64,000 nt of DNA, taken from positions 124,001 to 188,000 of the forward strand of contig NZ_JACBJG010000008.1 in the NCBI RefSeq assembly GCF_015910535.1, written 5' to 3'. Shown in pieces: positions 44,548 through 52,322 of the stretch (position 1 is the stretch's first letter; every line of letters begins with the position of its first letter). A program made the translations under genes and the position numbers. This stretch comes from Saccharomonospora sp. NB11 (GTDB lineage: Bacteria > Actinomycetota > Actinomycetes > Mycobacteriales > Pseudonocardiaceae). The notes under the pieces were generated by a model. It saw only the letters and a program-made list of their open reading frames with translations. It searched no databases and was not told the origin of the DNA.

Positions 44548-45579
44548 CTACTTCCGCGCCACGACGACGTCGCGCTCGATGGACTGGTCGACGCGGTGGG
44601 CGAGCCCGTCGTAGCCCGGGCCGGTCACCACGGTCAGTCCGGCACGCTCACAGATTGCGGTCAGCTCCGACCGGGCGAGCACGTGGGTGTTGTACGACAG
44701 GCCGAGGGCTCCACCGGAGCGCAGCACCCGGGTCCAGCCGGGGATCGCCGCCGCGAGCAGGTCGCGCGGGCTGCGGGCGAGCGCGTCGTCTTCGCCGCGG
44801 CTGCCGTGCTGCACGCCGTACGGCGCGTCGGTGACGATCAGGTGCACCGAGCTTTCGCGGACGAGCTCGTCGGTGCGCAGGGTGTCGGTGTTGTAGTAGA
44901 CGAGCGTGCGGGTGTCACCGGCCCGGTACGACTCCTTGTCGGCCGCGTACTCGATCTCCAGCCGCTGCCCCAACCGCCGCTTGTTGCGCCGCAGTGTCCC
45001 GGACTGGGCCGTGTGCTTGAGCCGCTTGGTGCGCAGCCACGTCTTGACGAACCGCTCGTAGGCTTCGAAGTCCTTCGCCGTGACCTCGACGCCCGTGGCG
45101 TCGTGGCCGTACATCATGGCCTGGTTCAACGTGGTGCCCCGACCGCACAGCGGGTCGAGGACGTGCAACCGGGTGTCAAAGCCCTCCTGCGCCCAGCGGG
45201 ACGCCAGCAGGGTCAGGTTGTAGACGAGCTGCGTGAACTGCTCGTTGGTCTTGCCCGGGTACTTCTGGATGGTGAGCAGGTCGGAGTCGAACCGCGCCGC
45301 GGGGGAGAGCATGACCGGCCGCAGCAGTTCGCCGGTGACTTCGAAGAGCGCGTACACCGAGGAGACGTTCGACACGCGGGCGACGTCGTCGGCGGACAGC
45401 GGTTCCTCGGTCGCCAGGGTGACGTAGTCGACACCCCCGAGCGTGCGAGTGCCGGTCTCGGTCACCGTTGCGGAAAGCACGGACGAGAACGCCGACAACT
45501 CGGCCGCCACCAGCGCGGGAGCGGAGTCGGTGTAGACGCGGTTGGCGGAGGGAAGGATGAGGATCGCGTACTCGGGCAT
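44548..45579 (-). CDS. Trm11/TrmG10-like nucleic-acid methyltransferase (UPF0020 fold)
   Basis: 343 residues. An N-terminal ~120-residue region without a clear THUMP domain is followed by the Rossmann methyltransferase: HVLDPLCGRGTTLNQAMMYG (140-159) and VTDAPYGVQHGSR, where the usual DPPY motif reads DAPYG (251-255). Family members make N2-methylguanosine in tRNA. The replaced Pro in the catalytic motif and the unusual N-terminus make a distinct target possible. Its start lies 9 nt after a TAAGCT. Confidence 0.75.
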   Translation of the reverse strand: MPEYAILILPSANRVYTDSAPALVAAELSAFSSVLSATVTETGTRTLGGVDYVTLATEEPLSADDVARVSNVSSVYALFEVTGELLRPVMLSPAARFDSDLLTIQKYPGKTNEQFTQLVYNLTLLASRWAQEGFDTRLHVLDPLCGRGTTLNQAMMYGHDATGVEVTAKDFEAYERFVKTWLRTKRLKHTAQSGTLRRNKRRLGQRLEIEYAADKESYRAGDTRTLVYYNTDTLRTDELVRESSVHLIVTDAPYGVQHGSRGEDDALARSPRDLLAAAIPGWTRVLRSGGALGLSYNTHVLARSELTAICERAGLTVVTGPGYDGLAHRVDQSIERDVVVARK

Positions 45580-45617
45580 CGGCGAGACAGCTTAGTCCAG
45601 CGGGCTGCCGACCCGAT

Positions 45618-45629
45618 TACGCTGCTGCC
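45618..45629 (+). promoter_or_regulatory. -10 element for leaderless MATE gene
   Basis: TACGCT (45618-45623), six nt, GTG at 45630. Confidence 0.6.
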
Positions 45630-46961
45630 GTGACCGACGCGCCCTCACCTCGTGTGCCGGCCCGGGACGTGTGGCGGCTCGCCGTCCCCGCGCTGGGTGT
45701 CCTGGCAGCCGAACCGCTCTACGTGCTGGTGGACACCGCGGTGGTCGGCCACCTCGGCGCTCTGCCACTCGCGGGACTCGCGCTCGGTGGCACGCTCCTG
45801 GCGCTCGTGTCGACCCAGCTCACCTTCCTGTCGTACGGCACGACGTCGCGCACGGCCCGACTCCACGGCGCCGGTCGGCGTGCCGAGGCCGTCGGGGAGG
45901 GCGTGCAGGCCACGTGGCTCGCGCTCGCCGTCGGGCTGCTGGTGCTGCTCGTGGGACAACTGCTCGCCGAACCCGTCGCCCTGGCGATGTCGGGGGACGA
46001 GGAGGTCGCCGAACAGACGGTGTCGTGGCTGCGCATCGCGCTGTGCGGGGCGCCGATGATCCTCGTGACGATGGCGGGCAACGGGTGGATGCGCGGGGTC
46101 CAGGACGCCGTGCGGCCCCTGCGTTACGTCCTGGCGGGCAACGCGCTGTCGGCCGTGCTCTGCCCCGTGCTCGTCTACCCGGTGGGCTGGGGGCTGGAAG
46201 GCTCCGCCGTCGCGAACGTGGTCGCCCAGGCGGTGTCGGCCACGCTGTTCCTGCGGGCGCTGGTGCGTGAGGGCAGTCTCGCGCGGCCGGACCTCCGCGT
46301 GATGCGTGCGCAGTTGCGGTTGGGCCGCGACTTGGTGTTGCGCAGCCTCGCCTTCCAGGCCTGCTTCGTCTCCGCCACGGCGGTGGCGGCCCGGACGTCC
46401 ACCGAGGCCGTCGGTGCCCACCAGGTGGTGTGGCAGTTGTGGACGTTCCTGTCCCTGGTGCTCGACTCGGTGGCCATCGCGGCGCAGTCGCTCGTGGGTG
46501 CCGCGCTGGGTGCCCGCGAGGCACGGCGGGCGCAGGCCATCGCAGCCCAGATCGTCCGCTATGGGTTGATCTTCGGCTGCGTGCTGGGCGTGGTGTTCGC
46601 GGCGGCGTACCCGGTGCTGCCCCACGCGTTCACGACCGACGCCGGGGTCCTCGGCACGATCCCGCACGCGTGGTGGTTCTTCGTCGCGTTGCAGCCCGTG
46701 GCGGGAGTGGTGTTCGCGCTCGACGGGGTCCTGCTCGGGGCGGGTGACGCGGCGTTCCTGCGGACCGCGACGCTGAGCAGTGCCGTCCTCGGCTACCTGC
46801 CGTTGATCTGGGTGTCACTCGCCGTGGGGTGGGGCCTCGTCGGGATCTGGACGGGACTCACCGTGTTCATGCTCCTCCGCCTGGCGTTCGTGCTGGTGCG
46901 CTGGCGCTCGGGCCGGTGGGCGGTGGAGGGCGCCGAGACCCCGCAGGACGCCGACCGCTGA
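45630..46961 (+). CDS. MATE family efflux transporter (DinF-like)
   Basis: 443 residues with ~12 transmembrane helices and two MATE halves. The first helix region PALGVLAAEPLYVLVDTAVVGHLG contains the family's Pro/Asp positions. The second half starts near LVLRSLAFQACFVSATAVAARTS. In mycobacteria and streptomycetes a dinF-type MATE follows rbfA-nrnA, so position supports orthology. Substrates are unknown; Na+- or H+-coupled drug export is the family role. Confidence 0.88.
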   Translation: MTDAPSPRVPARDVWRLAVPALGVLAAEPLYVLVDTAVVGHLGALPLAGLALGGTLLALVSTQLTFLSYGTTSRTARLHGAGRRAEAVGEGVQATWLALAVGLLVLLVGQLLAEPVALAMSGDEEVAEQTVSWLRIALCGAPMILVTMAGNGWMRGVQDAVRPLRYVLAGNALSAVLCPVLVYPVGWGLEGSAVANVVAQAVSATLFLRALVREGSLARPDLRVMRAQLRLGRDLVLRSLAFQACFVSATAVAARTSTEAVGAHQVVWQLWTFLSLVLDSVAIAAQSLVGAALGAREARRAQAIAAQIVRYGLIFGCVLGVVFAAAYPVLPHAFTTDAGVLGTIPHAWWFFVALQPVAGVVFALDGVLLGAGDAAFLRTATLSSAVLGYLPLIWVSLAVGWGLVGIWTGLTVFMLLRLAFVLVRWRSGRWAVEGAETPQDADR

Positions 46962-47011
46962 CGCGTCCGGTCACGGGCCGCTGTGGCGAATCACACCGAG
47001 GTCACAGGTAA

Positions 47012-47035
47012 GTATCGAGGTTGCTTAGGCGATAC
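47012..47035. promoter_or_regulatory. Candidate operator upstream of MFS gene
   Basis: GTATCG (47012-47017) and CGATAC (47030-47035) form a perfect inverted repeat with a 12-bp centre (AGGTTGCTTAGG). It lies ~76 bp before the MFS start in an otherwise short intergenic region, the geometry of a repressor site. Confidence 0.4.
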
Positions 47036-47110
47036 AAGTAGTGGGACCCACTGTCGCGTCGCCCTCGGTTCCTGCCCGAATGCCGTCCGGCCCGCCACTG
47101 GAGGAGTCTC

Positions 47111-48451
47111 TTGCCGTCCCGACCCACCACGACCATGCCGACCTCGTCGTTACGGTCGTGGTTGATCTGGTTGACCGCTGCCGTCGTCTACGTCCTCGCC
47201 GTCTTCCACCGCACCTCGCTCGGGGTGGCGGGCCTCGACGCCGCCGAACGGTTCGGCGTCGGCTCGGCCGCTCTCGCCACGTTCACCGTCCTGCAGATCA
47301 GCGTGTACGCGGCGATGCAGGTGCCCACCGGACTGCTGGTCGACCGGTTCGGTCCTCGCCGGATCCTCGTCTGGGCGCTGCTGTTCCTCGGGCTCGGGCA
47401 GGTGTTGCTCGCCGTCTCCCAGACCTACGCGCTCGCGCTCGTCGCCCGCGGCGTGGTGGGGCTCGGTGACGCGTTGACGTTCGTGTCGGTGCTGCGCCTG
47501 GCGGCCAACCACTTCCCGGGCAGGCAGTACATGCTCGTCACGGCCCTGACGGGCGCGCTCGGGTTCGTGGGCAACCTGGTGGCGACCCTGCCGCTGACGC
47601 TGCTGCTGGCGGGTCCCGGCTGGACGCCGACGTTCCTCGTGGCCGGGCTGGCGACGTTCGTGTTCACGGCGGTGGTGACCCTGCGCGTGCACGACACGCC
47701 CACCACGCGCAACTCCACGGTCTCGACGGCGTCGGCCTCCGAGATCGTGGGCCAGCTCAAGGAGGCGCTGCGCACGCCGGGGACTCGCCTCGGGTTCTGG
47801 ACCCACTTCTCGACCCCGTTCTCCCAGAACGTCCTGGTCTTCCTGTGGGGCCTGCCGTTCCTCGTCGACGGCCAGGGCTACTCCGCCACGACGGCGAGTT
47901 CGCTGCTCGCCGCGTTCGTGATCGGGGCGCTCGTCAGCAACCCGTTGGTCGGCGGGTTCGTGGGGCGCAGGCCGGAATGGCGCATGCCGATCGTCGGCGC
48001 GCAGCTCGCGCTCACCGGTGTGGTGTGGGCCGTGCTGCTCGGCTGGCCGGGACAGGTGCCCGTCGCCGTGCTGATCCCCGCGTTCGTGATCCTCTCGATC
48101 GGCAACCCCTGCTCGTTGATCGGGTTCGCGCTCGCACGCGACTACAACCCGGTGTCGCGGGTCGGCACCGCCACCGGCATCGTCAACGTGGGCGGGTTCG
48201 TCGCCACCGCCGTCGCGTCCCTGGCCGTCGGGGTGCTGCTGGAGGTCACCGGCGGCAACTACCGGATCGCGCTGCTGACCATGGTGGCCGTGCTCGCGTT
48301 CGGCGCCTGGCGGATGCTCGTCTGGTGGCGGCGGGCCAGGGCGGTCGTGTTCGCTGCCGAGGACCGGGGTGAACCGGTGCCGGTGCGGCTGCGCCGACAC
48401 CGCTGGGACACGGCGCGCACCTCCGTGGAGCGGGCGGCCTCGCCGGTCTGA
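47111..48451 (+). CDS. Major facilitator superfamily transporter
   Basis: 446 residues with 12 predicted helices. The A-motif-like GLLVDRFGPRRILVWALL between helices 2 and 3 and a central cytoplasmic loop (about 190-220) are typical. The start is a TTG with GGAGGAG four nt upstream, an uncommon codon that fits homology beginning at about WLIWLTAAVVYVLAVFHRTS. It resembles the nitrate/nitrite or general drug-type MFS groups only loosely; substrate unknown. Confidence 0.85.
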   Translation: MPSRPTTTMPTSSLRSWLIWLTAAVVYVLAVFHRTSLGVAGLDAAERFGVGSAALATFTVLQISVYAAMQVPTGLLVDRFGPRRILVWALLFLGLGQVLLAVSQTYALALVARGVVGLGDALTFVSVLRLAANHFPGRQYMLVTALTGALGFVGNLVATLPLTLLLAGPGWTPTFLVAGLATFVFTAVVTLRVHDTPTTRNSTVSTASASEIVGQLKEALRTPGTRLGFWTHFSTPFSQNVLVFLWGLPFLVDGQGYSATTASSLLAAFVIGALVSNPLVGGFVGRRPEWRMPIVGAQLALTGVVWAVLLGWPGQVPVAVLIPAFVILSIGNPCSLIGFALARDYNPVSRVGTATGIVNVGGFVATAVASLAVGVLLEVTGGNYRIALLTMVAVLAFGAWRMLVWWRRARAVVFAAEDRGEPVPVRLRRHRWDTARTSVERAASPV

Positions 48452-48508
48452 GCCGGTCCGATGCCGGGGAGCGCGTGGCCGGGCTGCGGGCGGGTGGACG
48501 GCGACGGT

Positions 48509-48520
48509 TACAGTGCGTGC
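48509..48520 (+). promoter_or_regulatory. -10 element for leaderless truB
   Basis: TACAGT (48509-48514), six nt, GTG at 48521. No ribosome site. Confidence 0.6.
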
Positions 48521-49417
48521 GTGTCCGCCCAAGCCCCACCTCCCGGCCTGTTGATCGTCGACAAACCGAGCGGGATGACGTCGCACGACGTCGTCGCCAA
48601 GGCACGCCGGTTCCTGCGCACCCGCAAGATCGGCCACGCCGGGACACTCGATCCGATGGCCACGGGCGTGCTGGTGCTGGGCGTCGAGCGGGCCACGAAG
48701 CTGCTCGGTCACCTCGCGCTCGACCGCAAGACCTACCTCGCCACGATCTCGCTCGGCGCGGCCACCACCACCGACGACGCCGAGGGCGAGGTCGTGACGC
48801 GCGCGGAGAGCGGTGCACTCGCGGCCGTGTCCGACGCCGACATCGACGCGGGGATCGCCGCGTTGACGGGCGACATCCTGCAGAAGCCCAGCGCGGTGAG
48901 CGCGGTCAAGGTGGACGGCAAGCGTGCCTACGCGCGAGTCCGCGCGGGCGAGGACGTCGACCTGCCTGCCCGCCCGGTCAGTGTGTACCGGTTCGACCTG
49001 CTCGCGCTGCGCCGGGAGACCGACCGGATCGAACTCGACGTGATGGTGGACTGCTCGTCCGGCACGTACGTGCGCGCTCTGGCACGTGACCTCGGTGCGG
49101 CGTTGGGCGTCGGAGGGCATCTCGCGGCGTTGCGGCGGACGTCGGTCGGCCCGTTCACGCTGGCCAGGGCGCGTTCGCTGGAGGACGTCGAACGTGATCC
49201 CGCGCTGTCGCTGACGTTGGGTGAGGCGGTGGCCGCCGCGTTCCCCAGAGTGGACGTGGACGCTCCCGTGGCCGCCGCGATCCGACACGGACAGCGCATT
49301 CCCGCGTCGGGTGTCACGGGCACCTACGGGGTGTTCGGTCCGGACGGCGGGGTTCTCGCGCTGGCCCAGGACAACGGCCGCACCGCCAAGGCCGTCGTCG
49401 TGCTCGACCCGGCCTGA
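48521..49417 (+). CDS. truB: tRNA pseudouridine(55) synthase TruB
   Basis: 298 residues from the GTG at 48521. The catalytic Asp is in HAGTLDPMATGVLVLG; KPSGMTSHDVV opens the domain, and SSGTYVRALARDLG and the C-terminal PUA-like region (VDAPVAAAIRHGQRIP) follow. It makes pseudouridine 55 in tRNA and aids tRNA folding. Placement upstream of ribF is conserved. The leaderless signal sets the start. Confidence 0.94.
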   Translation: MSAQAPPPGLLIVDKPSGMTSHDVVAKARRFLRTRKIGHAGTLDPMATGVLVLGVERATKLLGHLALDRKTYLATISLGAATTTDDAEGEVVTRAESGALAAVSDADIDAGIAALTGDILQKPSAVSAVKVDGKRAYARVRAGEDVDLPARPVSVYRFDLLALRRETDRIELDVMVDCSSGTYVRALARDLGAALGVGGHLAALRRTSVGPFTLARARSLEDVERDPALSLTLGEAVAAAFPRVDVDAPVAAAIRHGQRIPASGVTGTYGVFGPDGGVLALAQDNGRTAKAVVVLDPA

Positions 49418-49469
49418 GGCCGCGGCACCACCGGGTCGTCGGGGCCGCTTCGCAGCGCGATCCGGCCCA

Positions 49470-49499
49470 CCCTCGCCCGGCCCACCGGCGGGGTGAGGG
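49470..49499 (+). terminator. Hairpin after truB
   Basis: CCCTCGCCC (49470-49478) pairs with GGGTGAGGG (49491-49499), nine pairs including one G:U, loop 12 nt. It lies between truB and the leaderless ribF promoter. Confidence 0.5.
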
Positions 49500-49511
49500 C
49501 GTCGAAACGGC

Positions 49512-49524
49512 TACTCTGCACCAC
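49512..49524 (+). promoter_or_regulatory. -10 element for leaderless ribF
   Basis: TACTCT (49512-49517), seven nt, GTG at 49525. Confidence 0.55.
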
Positions 49525-50484
49525 GTGCAGCGTTGGCGTGGTGTGGAGAATCTTCCCGGCGACTGGGGCCGGTGCGTGGTCACGATCGGAGTGTTCGACG
49601 GTGTCCACAAAGGGCACCAGGCCCTGATCGCGCGGACGGTCGAGGCGGCGCGGCAGCGCAACCTGCCGAGCGTGGTCCTCACGTTCGACCCGCATCCGAC
49701 CGAGGTGGTCCGCCCGGGGAGCCATCCCGCCCAGCTCACGACGCTGACGCGCAAGGCCGACCTGATCGAGCAGCTCGGCGTCGACGTCTTCGCCGTCCTG
49801 CCGTTCACACCCGAGCTGTCGCGCCTGAGTCCCGCCGAGTTCGTGCACCAGATCCTGGTCGACCGCCTGCACGCCGCCACCGTCATCGTGGGGGAGAACT
49901 TCCGCTTCGGTCACAAGGCCGCGGGCACGGTCGAGACGCTGAAATCCCTCGGCAGGCGGTTCGGGTTCACCGCGTACGAGGCCTCGTTGCAGGGCCGGCT
50001 CGCGCCCGAGGACGACGAGCAGAGCGAGATCACCTACTCCTCCACCTACGTACGGTCATGCATCGACGCCGGAGACGTCGTGGCGGCGGCCGAGGCGCTC
50101 GGCCGGCCGCACCGTCTGGAAGGCATCGTGGTGCGCGGCGAGGGCCGGGGGCGGGTGCTCGGCTACCCGACGGCGAACCTGTCCCTGCCGCGGTACGCCG
50201 CCGTGCCCGCCGACGGCGTGTACGCGTGCTGGTTCCTTCGCCAGGGTCACGAGGAGGAGCGCCTGCCCGCAGCCGTGTCGGTGGGGACGAACCCCACCTT
50301 CTCCGGACGGGAACGCACCGTGGAGGCCTACGTCCTGGACCTCGACGCCGACCTCTACGGACAGCAGGTGGCGCTCGACTTCGTGGAGCGGCTCCGGGGT
50401 CAGATCACGTTCGAGAGCCCGGAACAACTGGTTCGCGAGATCGACGAGGACGTGGTCCGGACGCGCCGCATCCTCGGTGGCTGA
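49525..50484 (+). CDS. ribF: Bifunctional riboflavin kinase/FAD synthetase
   Basis: 319 residues. N-terminal FAD synthetase (nucleotidyltransferase) with GVFDGVHKGHQALIAR and the later SSTYVRSCIDAGDV. The C-terminal riboflavin kinase follows with GEGRGRVLGYPTANL and VGTNPTF. It converts riboflavin to FMN and FAD. The upstream hairpin and its own promoter suggest expression independent of truB. Confidence 0.94.
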   Translation: MQRWRGVENLPGDWGRCVVTIGVFDGVHKGHQALIARTVEAARQRNLPSVVLTFDPHPTEVVRPGSHPAQLTTLTRKADLIEQLGVDVFAVLPFTPELSRLSPAEFVHQILVDRLHAATVIVGENFRFGHKAAGTVETLKSLGRRFGFTAYEASLQGRLAPEDDEQSEITYSSTYVRSCIDAGDVVAAAEALGRPHRLEGIVVRGEGRGRVLGYPTANLSLPRYAAVPADGVYACWFLRQGHEEERLPAAVSVGTNPTFSGRERTVEAYVLDLDADLYGQQVALDFVERLRGQITFESPEQLVREIDEDVVRTRRILGG

Positions 50485-50637
50485 GCGGCATTGCCGGTAC
50501 CTGACCGTGCTTCGACCCGGTGCGATTGCGAATGCCTGAGGGGTTTCGCCCCGTGGGAGGGGACACACCTGACAAGATGCTGACTGGCCGGCGTGTCTTC
50601 ACGGGGCCGGTGTCGTGGAGGGGAGCAGAACTCAGTC

Positions 50638-51117
50638 GTGGATGACCACAAGATCGTCCAGCGGAACATCGCGTTGCAGCGCGAGTGGTACGGCGAACCA
50701 CTCGGCGACCGCGTGCGGAGGCTTGTGGTCGCTTTCGACGTCTCCCAGGCGTACCTCGCGGAGGTGCTGGGTATCAGTGCTCCCATGCTCAGCCAGGTCA
50801 TGAGCGGGCGACGAGCCAAGATCGGCAACCCCGTGGTGCTCGCGCGGCTCATCATGCTGGAGCGCAAGGTGCTGACGCCCGAGGTGGCGGCGGGCAGCAA
50901 GGAGGCGTTGCGCGCGGCATTGGAGGACGTCAAGGCGTCACGCCCGACGGTGAACCGCGACAACTTCCCGGTGGGATCGGGTTCCGACGAGGCCGCCGCG
51001 CTCGCGGCTCTGCGCGACGTCGCCGAGGACGAGAGCCTGCTGGAGGCGGCCGATCGTCTCGATGCCGACTTCCCGGCCATCGCCGACCTGCTTCGCAGGG
51101 CGGGCAAGGCCCAGTAG
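50638..51117 (+). CDS. Helix-turn-helix DNA-binding protein, conserved actinobacterial
   Basis: 159 residues from a GTG at 50638 (GGAGGGGAG about 11 nt upstream). A lambda-repressor-like helix-turn-helix at about 25-80 (VSQAYLAEVLGISAPMLSQVMSGRRAKIGNP) is followed by a helical C-terminus (EDVKASRPTVNRDNFPVG; AADRLDADFPAIADLLRRAG). No ligand domain is visible. Its conserved position downstream of ribF suggests a core regulatory role, not defined. Confidence 0.75.
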   Translation: MDDHKIVQRNIALQREWYGEPLGDRVRRLVVAFDVSQAYLAEVLGISAPMLSQVMSGRRAKIGNPVVLARLIMLERKVLTPEVAAGSKEALRAALEDVKASRPTVNRDNFPVGSGSDEAAALAALRDVAEDESLLEAADRLDADFPAIADLLRRAGKAQ

Positions 51118-51137
51118 TCGGCGGATCGGAGGCCGCC

Positions 51138-51707
51138 GTGGCGGAGCGGGCCCGGTTGTTCAGCGCGTTGGTGCCTCCCGAGGACGTCCTGGTGGCCGTG
51201 CGGCGGGCGCTGCGGGACGCGGGGGTGTCGGCGCGGTCACCGGAGCTGTTGCGGTGGACCTCGGTGGAGCAGTGGCACGTCACCCTGGGCTTCTACGGTC
51301 ACGACGAGCCGGAGGCGAGGGCCGAGTGGCTGCGCACCCGACTCGCCGGCCTCCCGTCACCGACCGTCCGCGTCGAAGGGTCGGGCTCGTTCCCGGGCGT
51401 GCTGTGGCTGGGACTGCGAGGGCGTGGGCTCGCCGAGGTGGCGCAGGCGGCACGCACCGACACCGAGGAGCGGCCGTACGTCGCCCATCTCACACTGGCG
51501 TTGGCCCGACGGCGGCGCGGTCCGCGTGCGCAGCAGCGCCGGGTCCAGGCGACGATCGACCACTGTCGTCGATCGTTGGCGCAGGTCACGACGCCGGAGT
51601 GGGACGTGTCCGAGATCGTTTTGATGCGCAGTGATCCGGCACCCGAACCGGGCGTCGGTCCGCACTACCGCGTGGTGCGCCGGTTTCCCCTCGACGCGCC
51701 GTGGTGA
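51138..51707 (+). CDS. thpR: RNA 2',3'-cyclic phosphodiesterase (2H family)
   Basis: 189 residues from a GTG at 51138 (GGAGG upstream). The two HxT motifs of the LigT/2H family are WHVTLGFYG and YVAHLTLALA. The start ARLFSALVPPEDV also fits. Members open 2',3'-cyclic phosphates; LigT-type enzymes also join or cleave tRNA halves in vitro. It lies 20 bp after the helix-turn-helix gene. Confidence 0.83.
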   Translation: MAERARLFSALVPPEDVLVAVRRALRDAGVSARSPELLRWTSVEQWHVTLGFYGHDEPEARAEWLRTRLAGLPSPTVRVEGSGSFPGVLWLGLRGRGLAEVAQAARTDTEERPYVAHLTLALARRRRGPRAQQRRVQATIDHCRRSLAQVTTPEWDVSEIVLMRSDPAPEPGVGPHYRVVRRFPLDAPW

Positions 51708-51741
51708 CCGCGTGCGGGCGCGATCGTCGCGGGTGAGCTGA

Positions 51742-51747
51742 TAGTCT
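51742..51747 (+). promoter_or_regulatory. Candidate -10 element for rpsO
   Basis: TAGTCT (51742-51747), ~82 nt before the rpsO start. The resulting leader could host S15 autoregulation, as in other bacteria; no structure is proven here. Confidence 0.4.
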
Positions 51748-51828
51748 CGACAGTTGAGTCCGGCTGCGGTCCGTGGCGGCCGGTACTCGCGAGAACGATG
51801 ACACGGCACATTCCCAAGGAGTGAACGC

Positions 51829-52098
51829 GTGGCTCTGACCACCGAGGAGAAGAAGTCGATCCTGGCCGAGTACGGGCTCCACGAGTCCGACACCGGATCG
51901 CCCGAGGCGCAGGTTGCTCTGCTCACCAAGCGGATCATCGGCCTCACCGAGCACCTCAAGGTGCACAAGCAGGACCACCACTCGCGTCGTGGCCTGTTGC
52001 TGCTGGTCGGCCGTCGTCGCCGACTGCTCAACTACCTGACGCGGACGGACATCAACCGGTACCGCTCGCTGATCCAGCGACTCGGTCTGCGTCGATGA
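51829..52098 (+). CDS. rpsO: 30S ribosomal protein S15
   Basis: 89 residues, standard S15 length, GTG start with AAGGAG upstream. Motifs [20 protein letters not shown] and [20 protein letters not shown] bind 16S rRNA helix 22/three-way junction in known structures. It precedes pnp, as usual. Confidence 0.96.
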   Translation: MALTTEEKKSILAEYGLHESDTGSPEAQVALLTKRIIGLTEHLKVHKQDHHSRRGLLLLVGRRRRLLNYLTRTDINRYRSLIQRLGLRR

Positions 52099-52106
52099 CG
52101 GACTCC

Positions 52107-52141
52107 GAGGGGGCGTGACCCGGGCCGGGTCACGCCCCCTC
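52107..52141 (+). terminator. Strong hairpin after rpsO
   Basis: A perfect 15-bp stem: GAGGGGGCGTGACCC (52107-52121) and GGGTCACGCCCCCTC (52127-52141), 5-nt loop. No U-tract. It separates rpsO from pnp and may also be an RNase processing site. Confidence 0.75.
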
Positions 52142-52322
52142 GGTACAAGAGTGCAACACCCATGGGTGAGCGCACGGGCGCACGAGGACGCCGTAGCCGG
52201 TCCTCGGTAGTGGCCGCCGGGACACCTCCCGTCGGCTTCGATCGATGACCGGCCTCGTACCTCGCGCGTTCCCCGACGAGCGGGGAAGTGCTCGCCCGAA
52301 CGTACGAGGAGTAACAACAGTC

